Shown piece by piece: positions 1 through 10,516 of a stretch of 21,927 bases of DNA. The notes beneath the pieces were generated by a model. That model made no database searches and was not told where the DNA came from. It worked only from the letters and a program-made list of their open reading frames with translations. This DNA is from a virus. A program made the translations under genes and the position numbers. Location of the stretch: positions 1-21,927 of the IMG/VR virus record IMGVR_UViG_3300031775_000657, one strand, 5' to 3'. Position 1 is the first letter of the stretch. The number at the start of each line of letters is the position of its first letter.

Positions 1-3000
1 GGTGCTGTGGGTACACCTATTCGTTGGACTGGCCGATCTTTATGGGGATCTTTAGAAGCGTCGCAAGATTTTCTTGGCCATAATATGCGTACTTACATGC
101 TTGCTCAAGAAGATACAAAAATTTGGGATCCCACATGGTTGAACCCTGCTAAATATTTTGGTAAAGGTGGTTTCCGTGACAGAGCCAAAGAAGCGGCGAG
201 TACATGGACTGCTGAAGATATAGACAAAATAAACGATACTTTTGCTGACGAGAAACGACGGTGGTTAGCTACAGAAACTCTCGGATACGGCGATTCAACA
301 GGACGTTTAAGCGATCTTATTGATGAACAATTTGAAGAAGAAGGAATAGTTGCAGATCAATATAGTCCTGAATGGGGTGAACGATACTTCGAGTTGTACG
401 ACTTGATGAACACACAAGAATGGGCTGAACTTTACAATGAGATAGGGGCAGGAGCTTACGCAGGTGCCGCTCCCGGCTCTATGGAAAGTTTTATTTTAAG
501 AGATTACAACAGTATGCAACAATTCGGTTTTATGAAAATGAAACCCGGAAGTGCGCCTGCACAAATGTTGCAAACAACTGTAGGTATGACTTACAGAGTT
601 TTTTATGATCCTGTGAACATAGCGTTTATGGGTGTAGGCACTGTTGGTCAGGCTGGTGTTATTGCTGGTAAAGCGATGTTGACTCAAACAGATGATATGG
701 TCAGATTGCTTCGTATGGCTAATGCTACTGATAATGCCGACGATGTATTGAGACTAAAAGATACATGGCGTGTAGGTGATGATGGAATATTCACAGCAGA
801 ACAACTGGGTCTTGAAGTCGGAGAAACTGTAAAGGTTAAAGATCTTGTACGTGCAGTAAGACAGCAAGCTGAAAAAACTCAATACGGTGATGCTATTGTT
901 AATGCCGCTAAAGGAACTAACAGACCAACAACCGCACAGGTTGCTACAGCGTTAAAGTACGGCAGGTTTAGTTACTTGGCGACTCCTCAATCTATTCGCG
1001 ATGTTATGTTTTTGCGGAAGATTAAACAAATCAACGGTACTTTAGGGTGGTTGTCTAAATCTTATAAGCAACATTTTTATTTGAAGACTTCTATTGAAGC
1101 GATAATGAAACTCTCTGGAGATGGGAAAAGCTTCAATTACAGTGTTACTGAAGGTGTAACGAAACTTAAACGGGTTGACTATCACCAAGCTAGACAAATG
1201 GTTTTGGATCGGATTGAAGCATTAGAGGGCGCTGGAGTTCGTGCTGAATATGAAACTGCGTGGCGTAATTTATATAATACAAATGCTGGCATTAGAAGAC
1301 TTTTGCCTTCTATGACAAAATGGCAGATAGAACGGTTAGAAGCAGGGTTAGAAGGATTCGGCGAATTTGATGACATGCTTGATTTCTTACAACAAAACCT
1401 TACTGAAGTTTTAGCGCACACAAATCAGCTTTCTCCTAGAGGATTCAGATTCCCTACAGTTTCAGCTAGACAAAGATTTCAAGGCCGCGAAAAAACTCGT
1501 GTTATGGACGCATCTGATAAAGGCAGGAACTTCACTCCAGAACAGATGGACAACATGCTCGGTCATGGTGTTACACAAATGAGACGAAGAATAGATGACA
1601 CAGCAGAAGAACTAGCTCGTTCCATTGAACAAAACTTCGAGCCGTCCCCTGCATCTTTAGTAGACGACGGTGTTATAACACCATTAGATAACATTTTGGC
1701 ACGATTAAATGATGAACAACGGGCGATGCTAAAGGAAGTATTCTCTGATCCTGATAGCAGAACTGTTCAGATGATAAGAGAAATTGTTCGGACTAGAGGT
1801 GTAACCCCAGTACCTCTTGGCGAAGAAGCAAAAGTTCGGATGATAGACCAGATTCTTAGACGTAACTATAAAACAAATATTAAGTTCGCTGAAGGTGTAA
1901 ATGCTGATAAAAGATTAAAACTCTTATCAAACTTTATTGACGAACTAATGGAAACAACTGTTACCAAACTCAAAAAAGAATATGAGATTAATGACATTTA
2001 CGGTCTGTCTACTAGACCAGATGGGTTAGGGAGACTAAGTAGATACGGGCGCGCAAGTCGAGAATTTGTTACTAACCCATTACGAGCGTTTGGTATTCTT
2101 TTAAGAAACGCAAGGTACGCGCCTAAAGGTGGACCTATAGCATTAGATACAGTCGGCGGGTTTGAGAACATGATGCGCTACTTTGACATGGGGTACTTAG
2201 CTCATTTACCTGATGAAGTCATCGAAGCATACCAAATAAAATATTTGTATGGAACTCCGGGTGAACGGTTAAATATTGCTACAGAGTTTGTATCTGACTT
2301 TTTGTCTAACAGCGGACTATTAAGTATAAGTGATCCATCTATTGAACGAATGTATTTACAGTGGGTTAAACGCATGGAACACACATACGGGGTGTCAGGT
2401 GCAGATGCTATCAACGTAATGGAAGATACGAACAGAGCTGTGTTTAAAAGCGAGATGGCTAATATGATGCTTCTCCCAGACATTCATCAAATGATGAAAG
2501 CGTCACGGCATTTAGGTTGGTGGAGAAGAATAGGATTTTCGCCTCCTGCGTCTGTTATTAATTCTATGGTTGGTACTTATTGGAAACCTGCCGTGTTGAT
2601 AAGGATGGGGTTCATTCCTAAGACTGCTGGCGAAGAAGCGTTTTCTTTTATTTTACGTAATGGTGTTTCAGATTATTTAGCGGCAAAGCTTGGGCCAAGA
2701 GGCGCATCTTTATATAAAGCATATGATCCTCGTACTGGTAAAAGAATATGGTATGACGGTAAGAACCTTCAACAATTAGAGCGCTACCGACGAGCTAGCG
2801 TTATTAAACCTATTTTATGGTATTTAAGATCTTTTGGCCCTAAAGAAAATAAGTTAAGGAAAATTGCTTCACAACAATTAGCTCAAGAACACGGTCAAGC
2901 TTGGCTTGCTTTTTCTGAAGTACAACAACAAGATCTTATTTATAAAAGATTAAGCATGATTTTAAATAATGCTTCGGATATCCCAGTTGCAGGCAAAGCA

Positions 3001-6000
3001 CACACATTTAATAAATGGTATGTTTATAACGTCAACATGTTTGATGAATGGGCTAGGCAACAGCATCGTTGGTATTGGGAGAGAATCGGTGAAAAATTTC
3101 ATGGTCGGAGCAGATCGTACAATCCTGTAAGACCATCTACACCAAATGTTACAAATCCTAAAAGAACTACAGGAAAATTTACTGATAGAGTTACAGATCC
3201 TGAGACTGGTATACAATACGATTTACCACCAGAACAATGGGTTAAAGCTAAACAAAGAACAGACCGTCTAGCTGAAAAAGTAGCAACAAATCTTGTTGGC
3301 CCTGAACACGTTGAGTACTTAGTTAAAGCCGCGCGTATATGGCATCTTCATCCAACAGCGCGTAATGCTAGTGCGAATGTTATGGCTAGTACCGTATCAA
3401 AAGGATATACAGGTGAGACTACGGCTGAACAATTAGCAAGAGAAGGTATCGACTATATTGATGGCTTTTCACCAGATCATGTTCATTTGTCGTTAGGTTA
3501 TGATAGACACATTTTTGAAACAATGCCTAATCCAGCACAAGTTGGTTTAGCGGATACATCACCGATGCTAGGTGCAGATTTCCCAAGAGCTACTTACATT
3601 CTTGGGTGGCGAATAGCAGATGATCCTGCGGCTTTTGAAGCGGCAAAAGTTCTTTTAAATGCTAACCCTAAAGTCGCTGGCGATAATGCGCGTAACACGA
3701 TTAGAACAATTTTAGGAACGGATGCAGTTGCTAAAGATCCTGCACAGTTTTATCAAATGTTTGTACGCGAACTTGATTACATGCCGTTTGATCTTAAAGG
3801 TATTTTAAGACAAGCACATAGACGATCACCTAATGGTCACGCATGGGACAATGCTTCACCTTTAGTAGCGCCGCATAACGCACAAGAAGCAAAACTTTTA
3901 TCTAAAGAAGAACGTATGCGTAAAGCAATGTCGGAAAGAGATTACGCTGAAGCACGTAGAGTAGGTGCTGAAGTTCCGGCAGGACATGAATGGAATTGGT
4001 TAGATGATTTATCTGATGAAGAGTTCGCAGTATACGAAAGAATCAATTACATTTTTTCACAAGCAACAGACTGGGATCCTAGTGTTGTAGAAAGAATCCA
4101 ATTAGGTGAAGCGTTAAGTTACGAAGAGCTTTTCACAATGCCGTCAGAAGGTGCATTAGCGCAAATGTTTAGTGACGATATGTTAGCTAAACCGTTAGAT
4201 CAATGGATTGATGTTTACAAAACATTAGCAAGAGATCGTACATTAACTGCCCGTGAAGCTAATGCTATTAATCTTTCTCATTGGACAATGTTCCCTCAAA
4301 CATCACGATACGGGGTGCATAGATATATACCAGTTAAACCTTTAGCTGGATTAGATAAATCCGCTCCGTTACCCGGAATAGGATCAAACACTAAATGGGT
4401 TCCTGCCGCTGAAGGTACTGCTGATGGTGCGTTAGATTCGATACGTACTGGCAATACTTATATTCATACAGGCGACACTCTTGTACCAGAGTTGCCTGTA
4501 CCTCGGTTGGATATTTTCAGAAATGATTTGGATGGGCAAAATATTTTAAACGGTTTGCTTGTTGGTAATAAAGAACAGCGTTTAATGCTTTACAACATAC
4601 AAGATATGGATATGCATATCTTGACAACAATGGGTGATGATCCTGCTTTATTGAGAGCGCATATGGGAGAAGCATCGTATTCAAAACTTATTCAACCAAT
4701 GTACTCTTCACAAATTGATGAGTCTGCGAGGATGTCTAGTGCAGTTGAAGGTGGCAGGCCAGCAGATCACACATCTCTTTATGTGCCGATTGTAAGAACA
4801 GAAATAGTTGAATCGTTTGTATCTACGTTACAAGATCCTGATATTTCTATAGAATTTGCAGAATTTTTAGCTAACAAATTGCGAAGCATCCCTAACCAAA
4901 GAAGAGCCTTAACTACTTCTCTTCCTATAGGAGAATTAAATAATCCTGAATACGCTAAGTTGTTTGCTGATGAAATAGTAGATTTACTGAATCCTCTTAA
5001 TGATCCTATTAGTACAGGGTTAGGCCCAGAAATTTATTCGACTGTAGCTGACGATGCTTTAGAGATGATGTCACTTGTAGATGACACAAACGGTGTGTAC
5101 TTCCCAACGATGATTATGTTAAATGATCCTGATACAGCGCGTGTTGTATCTGAAGCAATCACTGAGTTTGCTTCTGTTAAACAAATGGGTAAAACAGGTA
5201 TTACTTTTACCGACACTCCAGCTTTAAGTTTTGCGAGAGTTGATGTTCATTCAAATGCTTTCACTGGCAAAACAAAAATGAATCTCCCTAAAGAAAATAG
5301 TGTTTTAGGTATCCCTGATGGTACAGAAATACAAGTTACAGATGATGTTGTGGCAGAGATACAAGGTTTTAATCGAGATATTAAACCTAATTACAGACAC
5401 GATCCTTACGCTCCTAATAACCATCCGTTGTACCGTTCACCAGATATAGGTGTGTATGGTACTTCTCATAGAGCAGATTCGATTTGGCCTGCAAGCCCGT
5501 GGGAAGGAGAAGGATTCGCTTCACGCCCTGTGTTTGGTACAAGCGACATGGCTAGTCTTGAGTTGCATCCAGTTGTAAATGGTTCTGATGAATTTATAGA
5601 GATCAGTATTCTTAGCGGTCCTAACAAGGGTGCGCGCAAAACAATAAGTCAAGAAGAGTACATGATTTATATTGAGGATTGGCCGAAAGTTCGTGCTATG
5701 ACATCAGACGATTTCACAGCAGAAATTTTATACCCTCACGATCTTGACCCTACTGGTAAAGCGTATGGCATGTCTAAAATGGGTATGAATAGTTTGCGAA
5801 GAGGCGCATCTGCTACTGATCCTATTCCTATTTTCATAAATTTTGACGCTATTCTTGGGTGGGCTAACAGAAGAATAGTTACACAGGGTGCAGATTCATA
5901 TAGTTCTATAGCTATACAAGCATTACACGAAATGGGGATTGACCCGAATATGATGTTTGCATATTTGAGCAGTCCAAACACAAAGATTATTGCAGGAGAA

Positions 6001-9000
6001 CTTTCTTTTGCTGACGAGTTTTTAGAACTTGCTAACAAATGGTTGAAAAATCTTTACGGAGATGAAGTTGATCTTCTTACTACAACTTCTCGTTTAGAGG
6101 ATTCACTAGCTGAAGCGGCATTTATTTGGGAACATGAGATTGCTCATGCCAGATTAAACCATGTAAGAAAAGAAAGACGAGTCAATCCTGTTGCAGAATT
6201 AACAGTGACAGGTGTTAAAGAACAAATGGCTAACAGTATGGCTCTTAAAAAAATGGGAATCCCCGACGAAGCTCTTTCAACTAATCCAGAAGAAATCATG
6301 TACATGATCCCTGACGACCACCAATGGGTTGAAACAGGACGGTTCTTAGGTACCGGAGGTACACAAGACCAGTTGATACGCAAAGGAGCAAACGCGAAAA
6401 CAGACGGCGTATGGGATTATGCTACAAAACCATTACGTGCAAAAGGGATAGACACTACATCAATAGGTGATGTTTCATGGCCGCTACTAGACAATATTTT
6501 GGATCCTGATATAGCAAGATTTAATATGACTGCACGATTAGATGATATGCCTTGGGAAGCACACGGACCTCAAGCTGTGATTTCGTCGCAAGGAGCGTTC
6601 CAAAATATAGTTAATACCTTCTTTGAAGGTATAGCTTCACCGTTAATGAACGCTCTTATTAGAGAACCATTGTGGTTAGAAAACTTTGCTCTTGCGTTAA
6701 GAGAAACAGAATTTATACGAAGAACATTTCAGCATTCACCAACTGCGTTCACAAACCTTAAAAGCGCTAAGGGTCTTGTAGGACGAATGATACGTGTTGA
6801 CGATATAGGTCAAGTCCGGTCAGATGATTTAGAAGAAATAATTACTCATGGCATGATGAATCCTGAGCAGATGCCTGATGTTGTTCATATAGGAATGCAT
6901 GACATGGTAGCTACAGGAACTATCACAGCGCCAACAGAACCTAACTATATGAAAAAACTTGTTGTTGGTATTATCAACAGGGATCGCAGTGAAGTAGCTA
7001 AATATTTAGAACCAGCGATAGAACAAAAAGTTCTTAACAGATTTAATCCTACTTCTTTAGGTAAACAAAATGCAGATGAGTTCATGCTTGTTGTTGATGA
7101 CTTTATGGATTGGGCATGGCATGAATCACATGTAATAAACGAACAAATAAAAGTAGCATCATCTAACGCTGTTGGTAAAACAATCCCTTGGATAGACGAT
7201 CATACACTCCGTCCAATGTTCCAAGAACTTGTAGGGAATGTAATACCATTCTGGTTCGCCCACGAACAATTCCTTAGAAGAATGGCACGAGGGTTAATAG
7301 CAAACCCTCAAATGTACAGAAACTTAGAAGCTGGAATAACTGTAGGCGGAAATGTTGGTTTCATCAGGGAAGACAGCTTCGGCGAGAAACGCCTGTATAT
7401 GCCAGTGTTACCTACGGTAGCAAATCTTGTCCACGGAGGGTGGGATGGCGTATCAGATTTAGCTGGCAAATTGACGGTACCTCAAGTAGAAGCCGCAATG
7501 TTATGGGCAGGAGATTCGATACTGCAACCGTGGGAACAACCTATTGGTTGGCCTATGAAAAGCATGTTACCCGGATGGGACGCAAGCAAAGTTCATCAGC
7601 CCGGAGCGGGTCCGATAATTACAATTCCTCTTGTTGGTATATCTCAAATGCTTCCTGAGTTCGCACCTTTATTTGCTGATCTAACATACTTCAGGTATAG
7701 CGGTTCTACAGCAGTAGATGAGAACTCTGCGTTGGCGAGTATGCTTAATTCATTAGTCGGCATTGGTTTTATTAAACATGTGATACCTGCTGGTATGACA
7801 AATATAGGCATGACTGAAAGTCCTTTCGGTATGAAAGACGCAGGTGAAGCGTTAACTGCTGGTGCTGTTCTTATGAATATGTTAGGTGAGTTACCTGACG
7901 AAGAATCTTACTACCTTGACAAAGCAGAGTACCAAGAAGGTATCAGACAACACGCTAGAAACATTTTAAACATGCGCGCATTTACTTGGTTTTGGGGGCC
8001 GGGTGCCGCACAAATGGAACCGTTGATAGGTGATGAACCATTAAGGTTCAGTCGAGAGTTTCAAGACATGTTGGATGTTGCTTCACGTACAGGTGCGATG
8101 GGGTGGGAAGAACTTTATGTAGAATTGTTTGAAAGGTATGTCAATGACGCTAAAGCAGAACACGGAGAAGACTGGAGATTACATGCACCTCCACACAGAT
8201 TCCAGTTGTTTGTTACCGGCAAGCAAACTACGACTGCCACCGGAGCGCCTCTCCCTCCGACTGAACCTGCGTTGGAATACATTAATGATAATGAGCAATT
8301 TATTACTGATTATAAGTTCGGTGCCTCTTATCTTGTTCCTGCTAGTTGGACAGAAGATGAAGAATATTCAGCGTTATCTGCACAAAGAATGGTCGCGTTG
8401 GATCTTAGGCACAGAATCGAATGGGATGATCTAGTAGAAAGCTGGTATTTGGGTGCAGATAATCAGGAATACCATTTGCGTACTGGTGAGATGGACAGAA
8501 TCATTTTAGATAATGATTATAAGATCAAACGTAAAGGTATTTACAGAGGTACAAGTTGGTCGAGTCAGGAAATTAAAAACTTTCAAGAGATTATTAAACG
8601 AGTTAAAGCAGAAAAAGAGGCTTTTGTTGAGAGTTTCACTAATCTTCACCCTATTTTTGCTTATGGTAAGTCAAATCCTTCTACTGCTGAAGGTAAAAGA
8701 GCTAGAACTATTGACGACTTTAAAGTAATCTTACAAGTATATGACGAAGCACCTGAACTAATACCTGAATCTGAAAATAGAGATGACATACTAGAGTTCG
8801 CAAGAGTTCTAGTTAGCTTATCGGAAACTATGGATGATTTAAAAAACAGGCAAGGTGGGACAGACTTAAGAAAACAAGCTAGAAGAAAAGCGGTGAATGA
8901 AATGGAGAGAATGAGAAGAGGGAAACCTTGGTTAAATTCTTTATATTACACTGTTGGTCGTCCTCTCATTGGGGAAGATGAGTTTCTTAAAATTGAATTT

Positions 9001-9036
9001 GATCCTTACTATGGAGTAGCTGATGGTATTAACTGA
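1..9036 (+). CDS. Giant virion (ejection/polyvalent-type) protein with ImmA/IrrE-like zinc protease motif, 5'-partial
   Basis: The reading frame is open from the window edge to TGA at 9034-9036, over 3000 residues. The true start is unknown: a GTG sits at nt 7, but the codons before it are also open. Residues below count from nt 7. Most of the protein is helical, charged and soluble-looking. H2043-E-I-A-H2047 is a zincin HExxH motif. About 25 residues on, KEQMAN (E2072, N2076) resembles the ExxAN third-ligand segment of ImmA/IrrE (DUF955-like) proteases. Near the C-terminus there are hydrophobic or amphipathic stretches, about 2412-2434 and 2574-2593. Phages carry such giant polyvalent or internal virion proteins that enter the cell with the DNA. 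Its place at the head of the virion-gene run and overlap with the next gene support that role. The virion location and ejection are inferred; the HExxH motif is seen directly. The first 2000 residues match nothing I recognise. Confidence 0.72.
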   Translation, partial: GAVGTPIRWTGRSLWGSLEASQDFLGHNMRTYMLAQEDTKIWDPTWLNPAKYFGKGGFRDRAKEAASTWTAEDIDKINDTFADEKRRWLATETLGYGDSTGRLSDLIDEQFEEEGIVADQYSPEWGERYFELYDLMNTQEWAELYNEIGAGAYAGAAPGSMESFILRDYNSMQQFGFMKMKPGSAPAQMLQTTVGMTYRVFYDPVNIAFMGVGTVGQAGVIAGKAMLTQTDDMVRLLRMANATDNADDVLRLKDTWRVGDDGIFTAEQLGLEVGETVKVKDLVRAVRQQAEKTQYGDAIVNAAKGTNRPTTAQVATALKYGRFSYLATPQSIRDVMFLRKIKQINGTLGWLSKSYKQHFYLKTSIEAIMKLSGDGKSFNYSVTEGVTKLKRVDYHQARQMVLDRIEALEGAGVRAEYETAWRNLYNTNAGIRRLLPSMTKWQIERLEAGLEGFGEFDDMLDFLQQNLTEVLAHTNQLSPRGFRFPTVSARQRFQGREKTRVMDASDKGRNFTPEQMDNMLGHGVTQMRRRIDDTAEELARSIEQNFEPSPASLVDDGVITPLDNILARLNDEQRAMLKEVFSDPDSRTVQMIREIVRTRGVTPVPLGEEAKVRMIDQILRRNYKTNIKFAEGVNADKRLKLLSNFIDELMETTVTKLKKEYEINDIYGLSTRPDGLGRLSRYGRASREFVTNPLRAFGILLRNARYAPKGGPIALDTVGGFENMMRYFDMGYLAHLPDEVIEAYQIKYLYGTPGERLNIATEFVSDFLSNSGLLSISDPSIERMYLQWVKRMEHTYGVSGADAINVMEDTNRAVFKSEMANMMLLPDIHQMMKASRHLGWWRRIGFSPPASVINSMVGTYWKPAVLIRMGFIPKTAGEEAFSFILRNGVSDYLAAKLGPRGASLYKAYDPRTGKRIWYDGKNLQQLERYRRASVIKPILWYLRSFGPKENKLRKIASQQLAQEHGQAWLAFSEVQQQDLIYKRLSMILNNASDIPVAGKAHTFNKWYVYNVNMFDEWARQQHRWYWERIGEKFHGRSRSYNPVRPSTPNVTNPKRTTGKFTDRVTDPETGIQYDLPPEQWVKAKQRTDRLAEKVATNLVGPEHVEYLVKAARIWHLHPTARNASANVMASTVSKGYTGETTAEQLAREGIDYIDGFSPDHVHLSLGYDRHIFETMPNPAQVGLADTSPMLGADFPRATYILGWRIADDPAAFEAAKVLLNANPKVAGDNARNTIRTILGTDAVAKDPAQFYQMFVRELDYMPFDLKGILRQAHRRSPNGHAWDNASPLVAPHNAQEAKLLSKEERMRKAMSERDYAEARRVGAEVPAGHEWNWLDDLSDEEFAVYERINYIFSQATDWDPSVVERIQLGEALSYEELFTMPSEGALAQMFSDDMLAKPLDQWIDVYKTLARDRTLTAREANAINLSHWTMFPQTSRYGVHRYIPVKPLAGLDKSAPLPGIGSNTKWVPAAEGTADGALDSIRTGNTYIHTGDTLVPELPVPRLDIFRNDLDGQNILNGLLVGNKEQRLMLYNIQDMDMHILTTMGDDPALLRAHMGEASYSKLIQPMYSSQIDESARMSSAVEGGRPADHTSLYVPIVRTEIVESFVSTLQDPDISIEFAEFLANKLRSIPNQRRALTTSLPIGELNNPEYAKLFADEIVDLLNPLNDPISTGLGPEIYSTVADDALEMMSLVDDTNGVYFPTMIMLNDPDTARVVSEAITEFASVKQMGKTGITFTDTPALSFARVDVHSNAFTGKTKMNLPKENSVLGIPDGTEIQVTDDVVAEIQGFNRDIKPNYRHDPYAPNNHPLYRSPDIGVYGTSHRADSIWPASPWEGEGFASRPVFGTSDMASLELHPVVNGSDEFIEISILSGPNKGARKTISQEEYMIYIEDWPKVRAMTSDDFTAEILYPHDLDPTGKAYGMSKMGMNSLRRGASATDPIPIFINFDAILGWANRRIVTQGADSYSSIAIQALHEMGIDPNMMFAYLSSPNTKIIAGELSFADEFLELANKWLKNLYGDEVDLLTTTSRLEDSLAEAAFIWEHEIAHARLNHVRKERRVNPVAELTVTGVKEQMANSMALKKMGIPDEALSTNPEEIMYMIPDDHQWVETGRFLGTGGTQDQLIRKGANAKTDGVWDYATKPLRAKGIDTTSIGDVSWPLLDNILDPDIARFNMTARLDDMPWEAHGPQAVISSQGAFQNIVNTFFEGIASPLMNALIREPLWLENFALALRETEFIRRTFQHSPTAFTNLKSAKGLVGRMIRVDDIGQVRSDDLEEIITHGMMNPEQMPDVVHIGMHDMVATGTITAPTEPNYMKKLVVGIINRDRSEVAKYLEPAIEQKVLNRFNPTSLGKQNADEFMLVVDDFMDWAWHESHVINEQIKVASSNAVGKTIPWIDDHTLRPMFQELVGNVIPFWFAHEQFLRRMARGLIANPQMYRNLEAGITVGGNVGFIREDSFGEKRLYMPVLPTVANLVHGGWDGVSDLAGKLTVPQVEAAMLWAGDSILQPWEQPIGWPMKSMLPGWDASKVHQPGAGPIITIPLVGISQMLPEFAPLFADLTYFRYSGSTAVDENSALASMLNSLVGIGFIKHVIPAGMTNIGMTESPFGMKDAGEALTAGAVLMNMLGELPDEESYYLDKAEYQEGIRQHARNILNMRAFTWFWGPGAAQMEPLIGDEPLRFSREFQDMLDVASRTGAMGWEELYVELFERYVNDAKAEHGEDWRLHAPPHRFQLFVTGKQTTTATGAPLPPTEPALEYINDNEQFITDYKFGASYLVPASWTEDEEYSALSAQRMVALDLRHRIEWDDLVESWYLGADNQEYHLRTGEMDRIILDNDYKIKRKGIYRGTSWSSQEIKNFQEIIKRVKAEKEAFVESFTNLHPIFAYGKSNPSTAEGKRARTIDDFKVILQVYDEAPELIPESENRDDILEFARVLVSLSETMDDLKNRQGGTDLRKQARRKAVNEMERMRRGKPWLNSLYYTVGRPLIGEDEFLKIEFDPYYGVADGIN

Positions 9037-10516
9037 CCAAGATTGGGAAGACGCTTATCAACCTATACATCCTTCTAGGAAAGACAGAAATGTTTTAAAA
9101 ACTGGTAGAGAAGCATGGGAGATTTTAAAGAATTTTATTTTAGGTCAGCGTTTCGTTTTTTCAGATAATATTTCTATAAGCGCTATTATCCAAAACCCTG
9201 ATATATACAATCAATATGCATCGCAGGTGGAAGGCGGTGCGTTAATAAGTGGTCTTGATACTGCAATAGGTAGTGGAGCTTTTGAAGATGGGATATTGAC
9301 ATTAGTGCGTGACGGTGAAGACGATATTGATTTACAGTTGACGTTTTTAGAAGGTGATGATTTAGGCATAGGTGCAGTCGGTGACGTTGATGATCTTTTA
9401 ACAGGATTACATTTTGGAATGCAAAACATTGAAGCATTTTGGAATGGTTTAGATCAAGGTGAGCGTGATCGTATGCGTGCTTCTTTATGGTATTCAGGTT
9501 TCTATGGTACCGAGAACATGCCTTCTTTTGGGCAAGCTTCAGATATAAGAGATAACGGAGCTTTAGTTAATTTAGCTGACAAAATGTTACAAGCAGGTGG
9601 CACAGAAGATCCTCTTAGTATTTTCACTAAAAGTGAAAAAGAACATACTGATGAACTTGCTTCTAAATATAAAGATTCTAAAAGTACTGCGATGCGAGGA
9701 CTTATCTCTGGGTTATATGAAACAGACCCTTACTCTGGATTAACTGAAGCTGATCGCATGACATCAGATTTGTTGGATGTTTACGAACAAGAAACAGGGT
9801 TACGGTTAGGTGAAGAACAACTCAAAAATGCTTTCGACAAGATGATTGATGCTCGTATAGGCACAGAAATCTCAGCGGAGAATCGTTACGGTGCGGATGT
9901 GATGCAAACAACAGATCTTTTTCTCGGTCACTATTTTAACAATGGATATTACACCCCTCAATGGCAACAAGTAATGGGGCGTGAACGATTAGATAGCGAT
10001 ACGTTTGTTGATAATGCTGTAAAGATGGGGCTTACCACACGGCAAGAAGCCCGTCAGCTTCGCAACAAATACGAAAAGAATTTTACAATGTCTCCCAATA
10101 AGAGAGATTTTGATTCAGAAGACATGCAAAGGTATCTTGCTTTAGAACAACAAGTCATCCGAGAAAGTTTCGCTGGGATATTTCAAGCTACTGGTGGTGA
10201 TTTATTAACATCAAGTTATCTCTTTAACGAAGGTATAGGTAACAGTTTCTTCACAAAACAAAACATGGGGTATGAAGATATTCAAGGAATGATCGACAGC
10301 ACTAACGCTCATCTTGCATCAGGATCAGATGTTGTGAGTATGTCACCAAGTGATATAGGTAACACACCAGAAGACATAGCTAGACGAGCATTGATAGGCG
10401 CGAATGTTAATTTGGATACTGGGCATAAAGCCGCTGGAGCCGCTAAAGCATTAGCGCAAGGAATGGTTCAAGGCTGGGGGATAAACAGTCCTTATGATTA
10501 CAGGTCGGTGACTTAA
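9023..10516 (+). CDS. Predicted internal virion protein, 497 aa, unrecognised family
   Basis: It starts at ATG 9023, inside the last 14 nt of the giant gene, with GGAG at 9013-9016 six bases upstream. It ends in TAA at 10514-10516, overlapping the next ATG by one base. I do not recognise the family. The protein is acidic in its first third (residues about 80-125 rich in Gly, Asp and Glu) and then mostly helical with many charged residues. It has no signal peptide, membrane span or catalytic motif that I can see. Its position between the giant protein and a lysozyme-domain protein, with translational coupling to both, makes an internal core or ejection protein the most likely role. That role is inferred from context only. 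Confidence 0.8.
   Translation: MVLTDQDWEDAYQPIHPSRKDRNVLKTGREAWEILKNFILGQRFVFSDNISISAIIQNPDIYNQYASQVEGGALISGLDTAIGSGAFEDGILTLVRDGEDDIDLQLTFLEGDDLGIGAVGDVDDLLTGLHFGMQNIEAFWNGLDQGERDRMRASLWYSGFYGTENMPSFGQASDIRDNGALVNLADKMLQAGGTEDPLSIFTKSEKEHTDELASKYKDSKSTAMRGLISGLYETDPYSGLTEADRMTSDLLDVYEQETGLRLGEEQLKNAFDKMIDARIGTEISAENRYGADVMQTTDLFLGHYFNNGYYTPQWQQVMGRERLDSDTFVDNAVKMGLTTRQEARQLRNKYEKNFTMSPNKRDFDSEDMQRYLALEQQVIRESFAGIFQATGGDLLTSSYLFNEGIGNSFFTKQNMGYEDIQGMIDSTNAHLASGSDVVSMSPSDIGNTPEDIARRALIGANVNLDTGHKAAGAAKALAQGMVQGWGINSPYDYRSVT

Noticed and set aside
5736-6038. Minus-strand frames such as this one, and those at 496-687, 2202-2483, 15769-16062, 16407-16679, 17491-17745 and 19609-19938
   Set aside because: All lie opposite well-supported genes, lack convincing ribosome sites and have compositions typical of antisense reads.
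6133-6162. Reading the zinc motif as a metzincin (HExxHxxGxxH)
   Set aside because: The extra His at 2052 is at the wrong distance and the Gly is absent. The ExxAN-like segment fits ImmA/IrrE better.
7440-8728. Plus-strand overlapping frames at 7440-7658, 8129-8434 and 8513-8728
   Set aside because: They are inside the giant gene in other frames, with no ribosome site or recognisable protein features.
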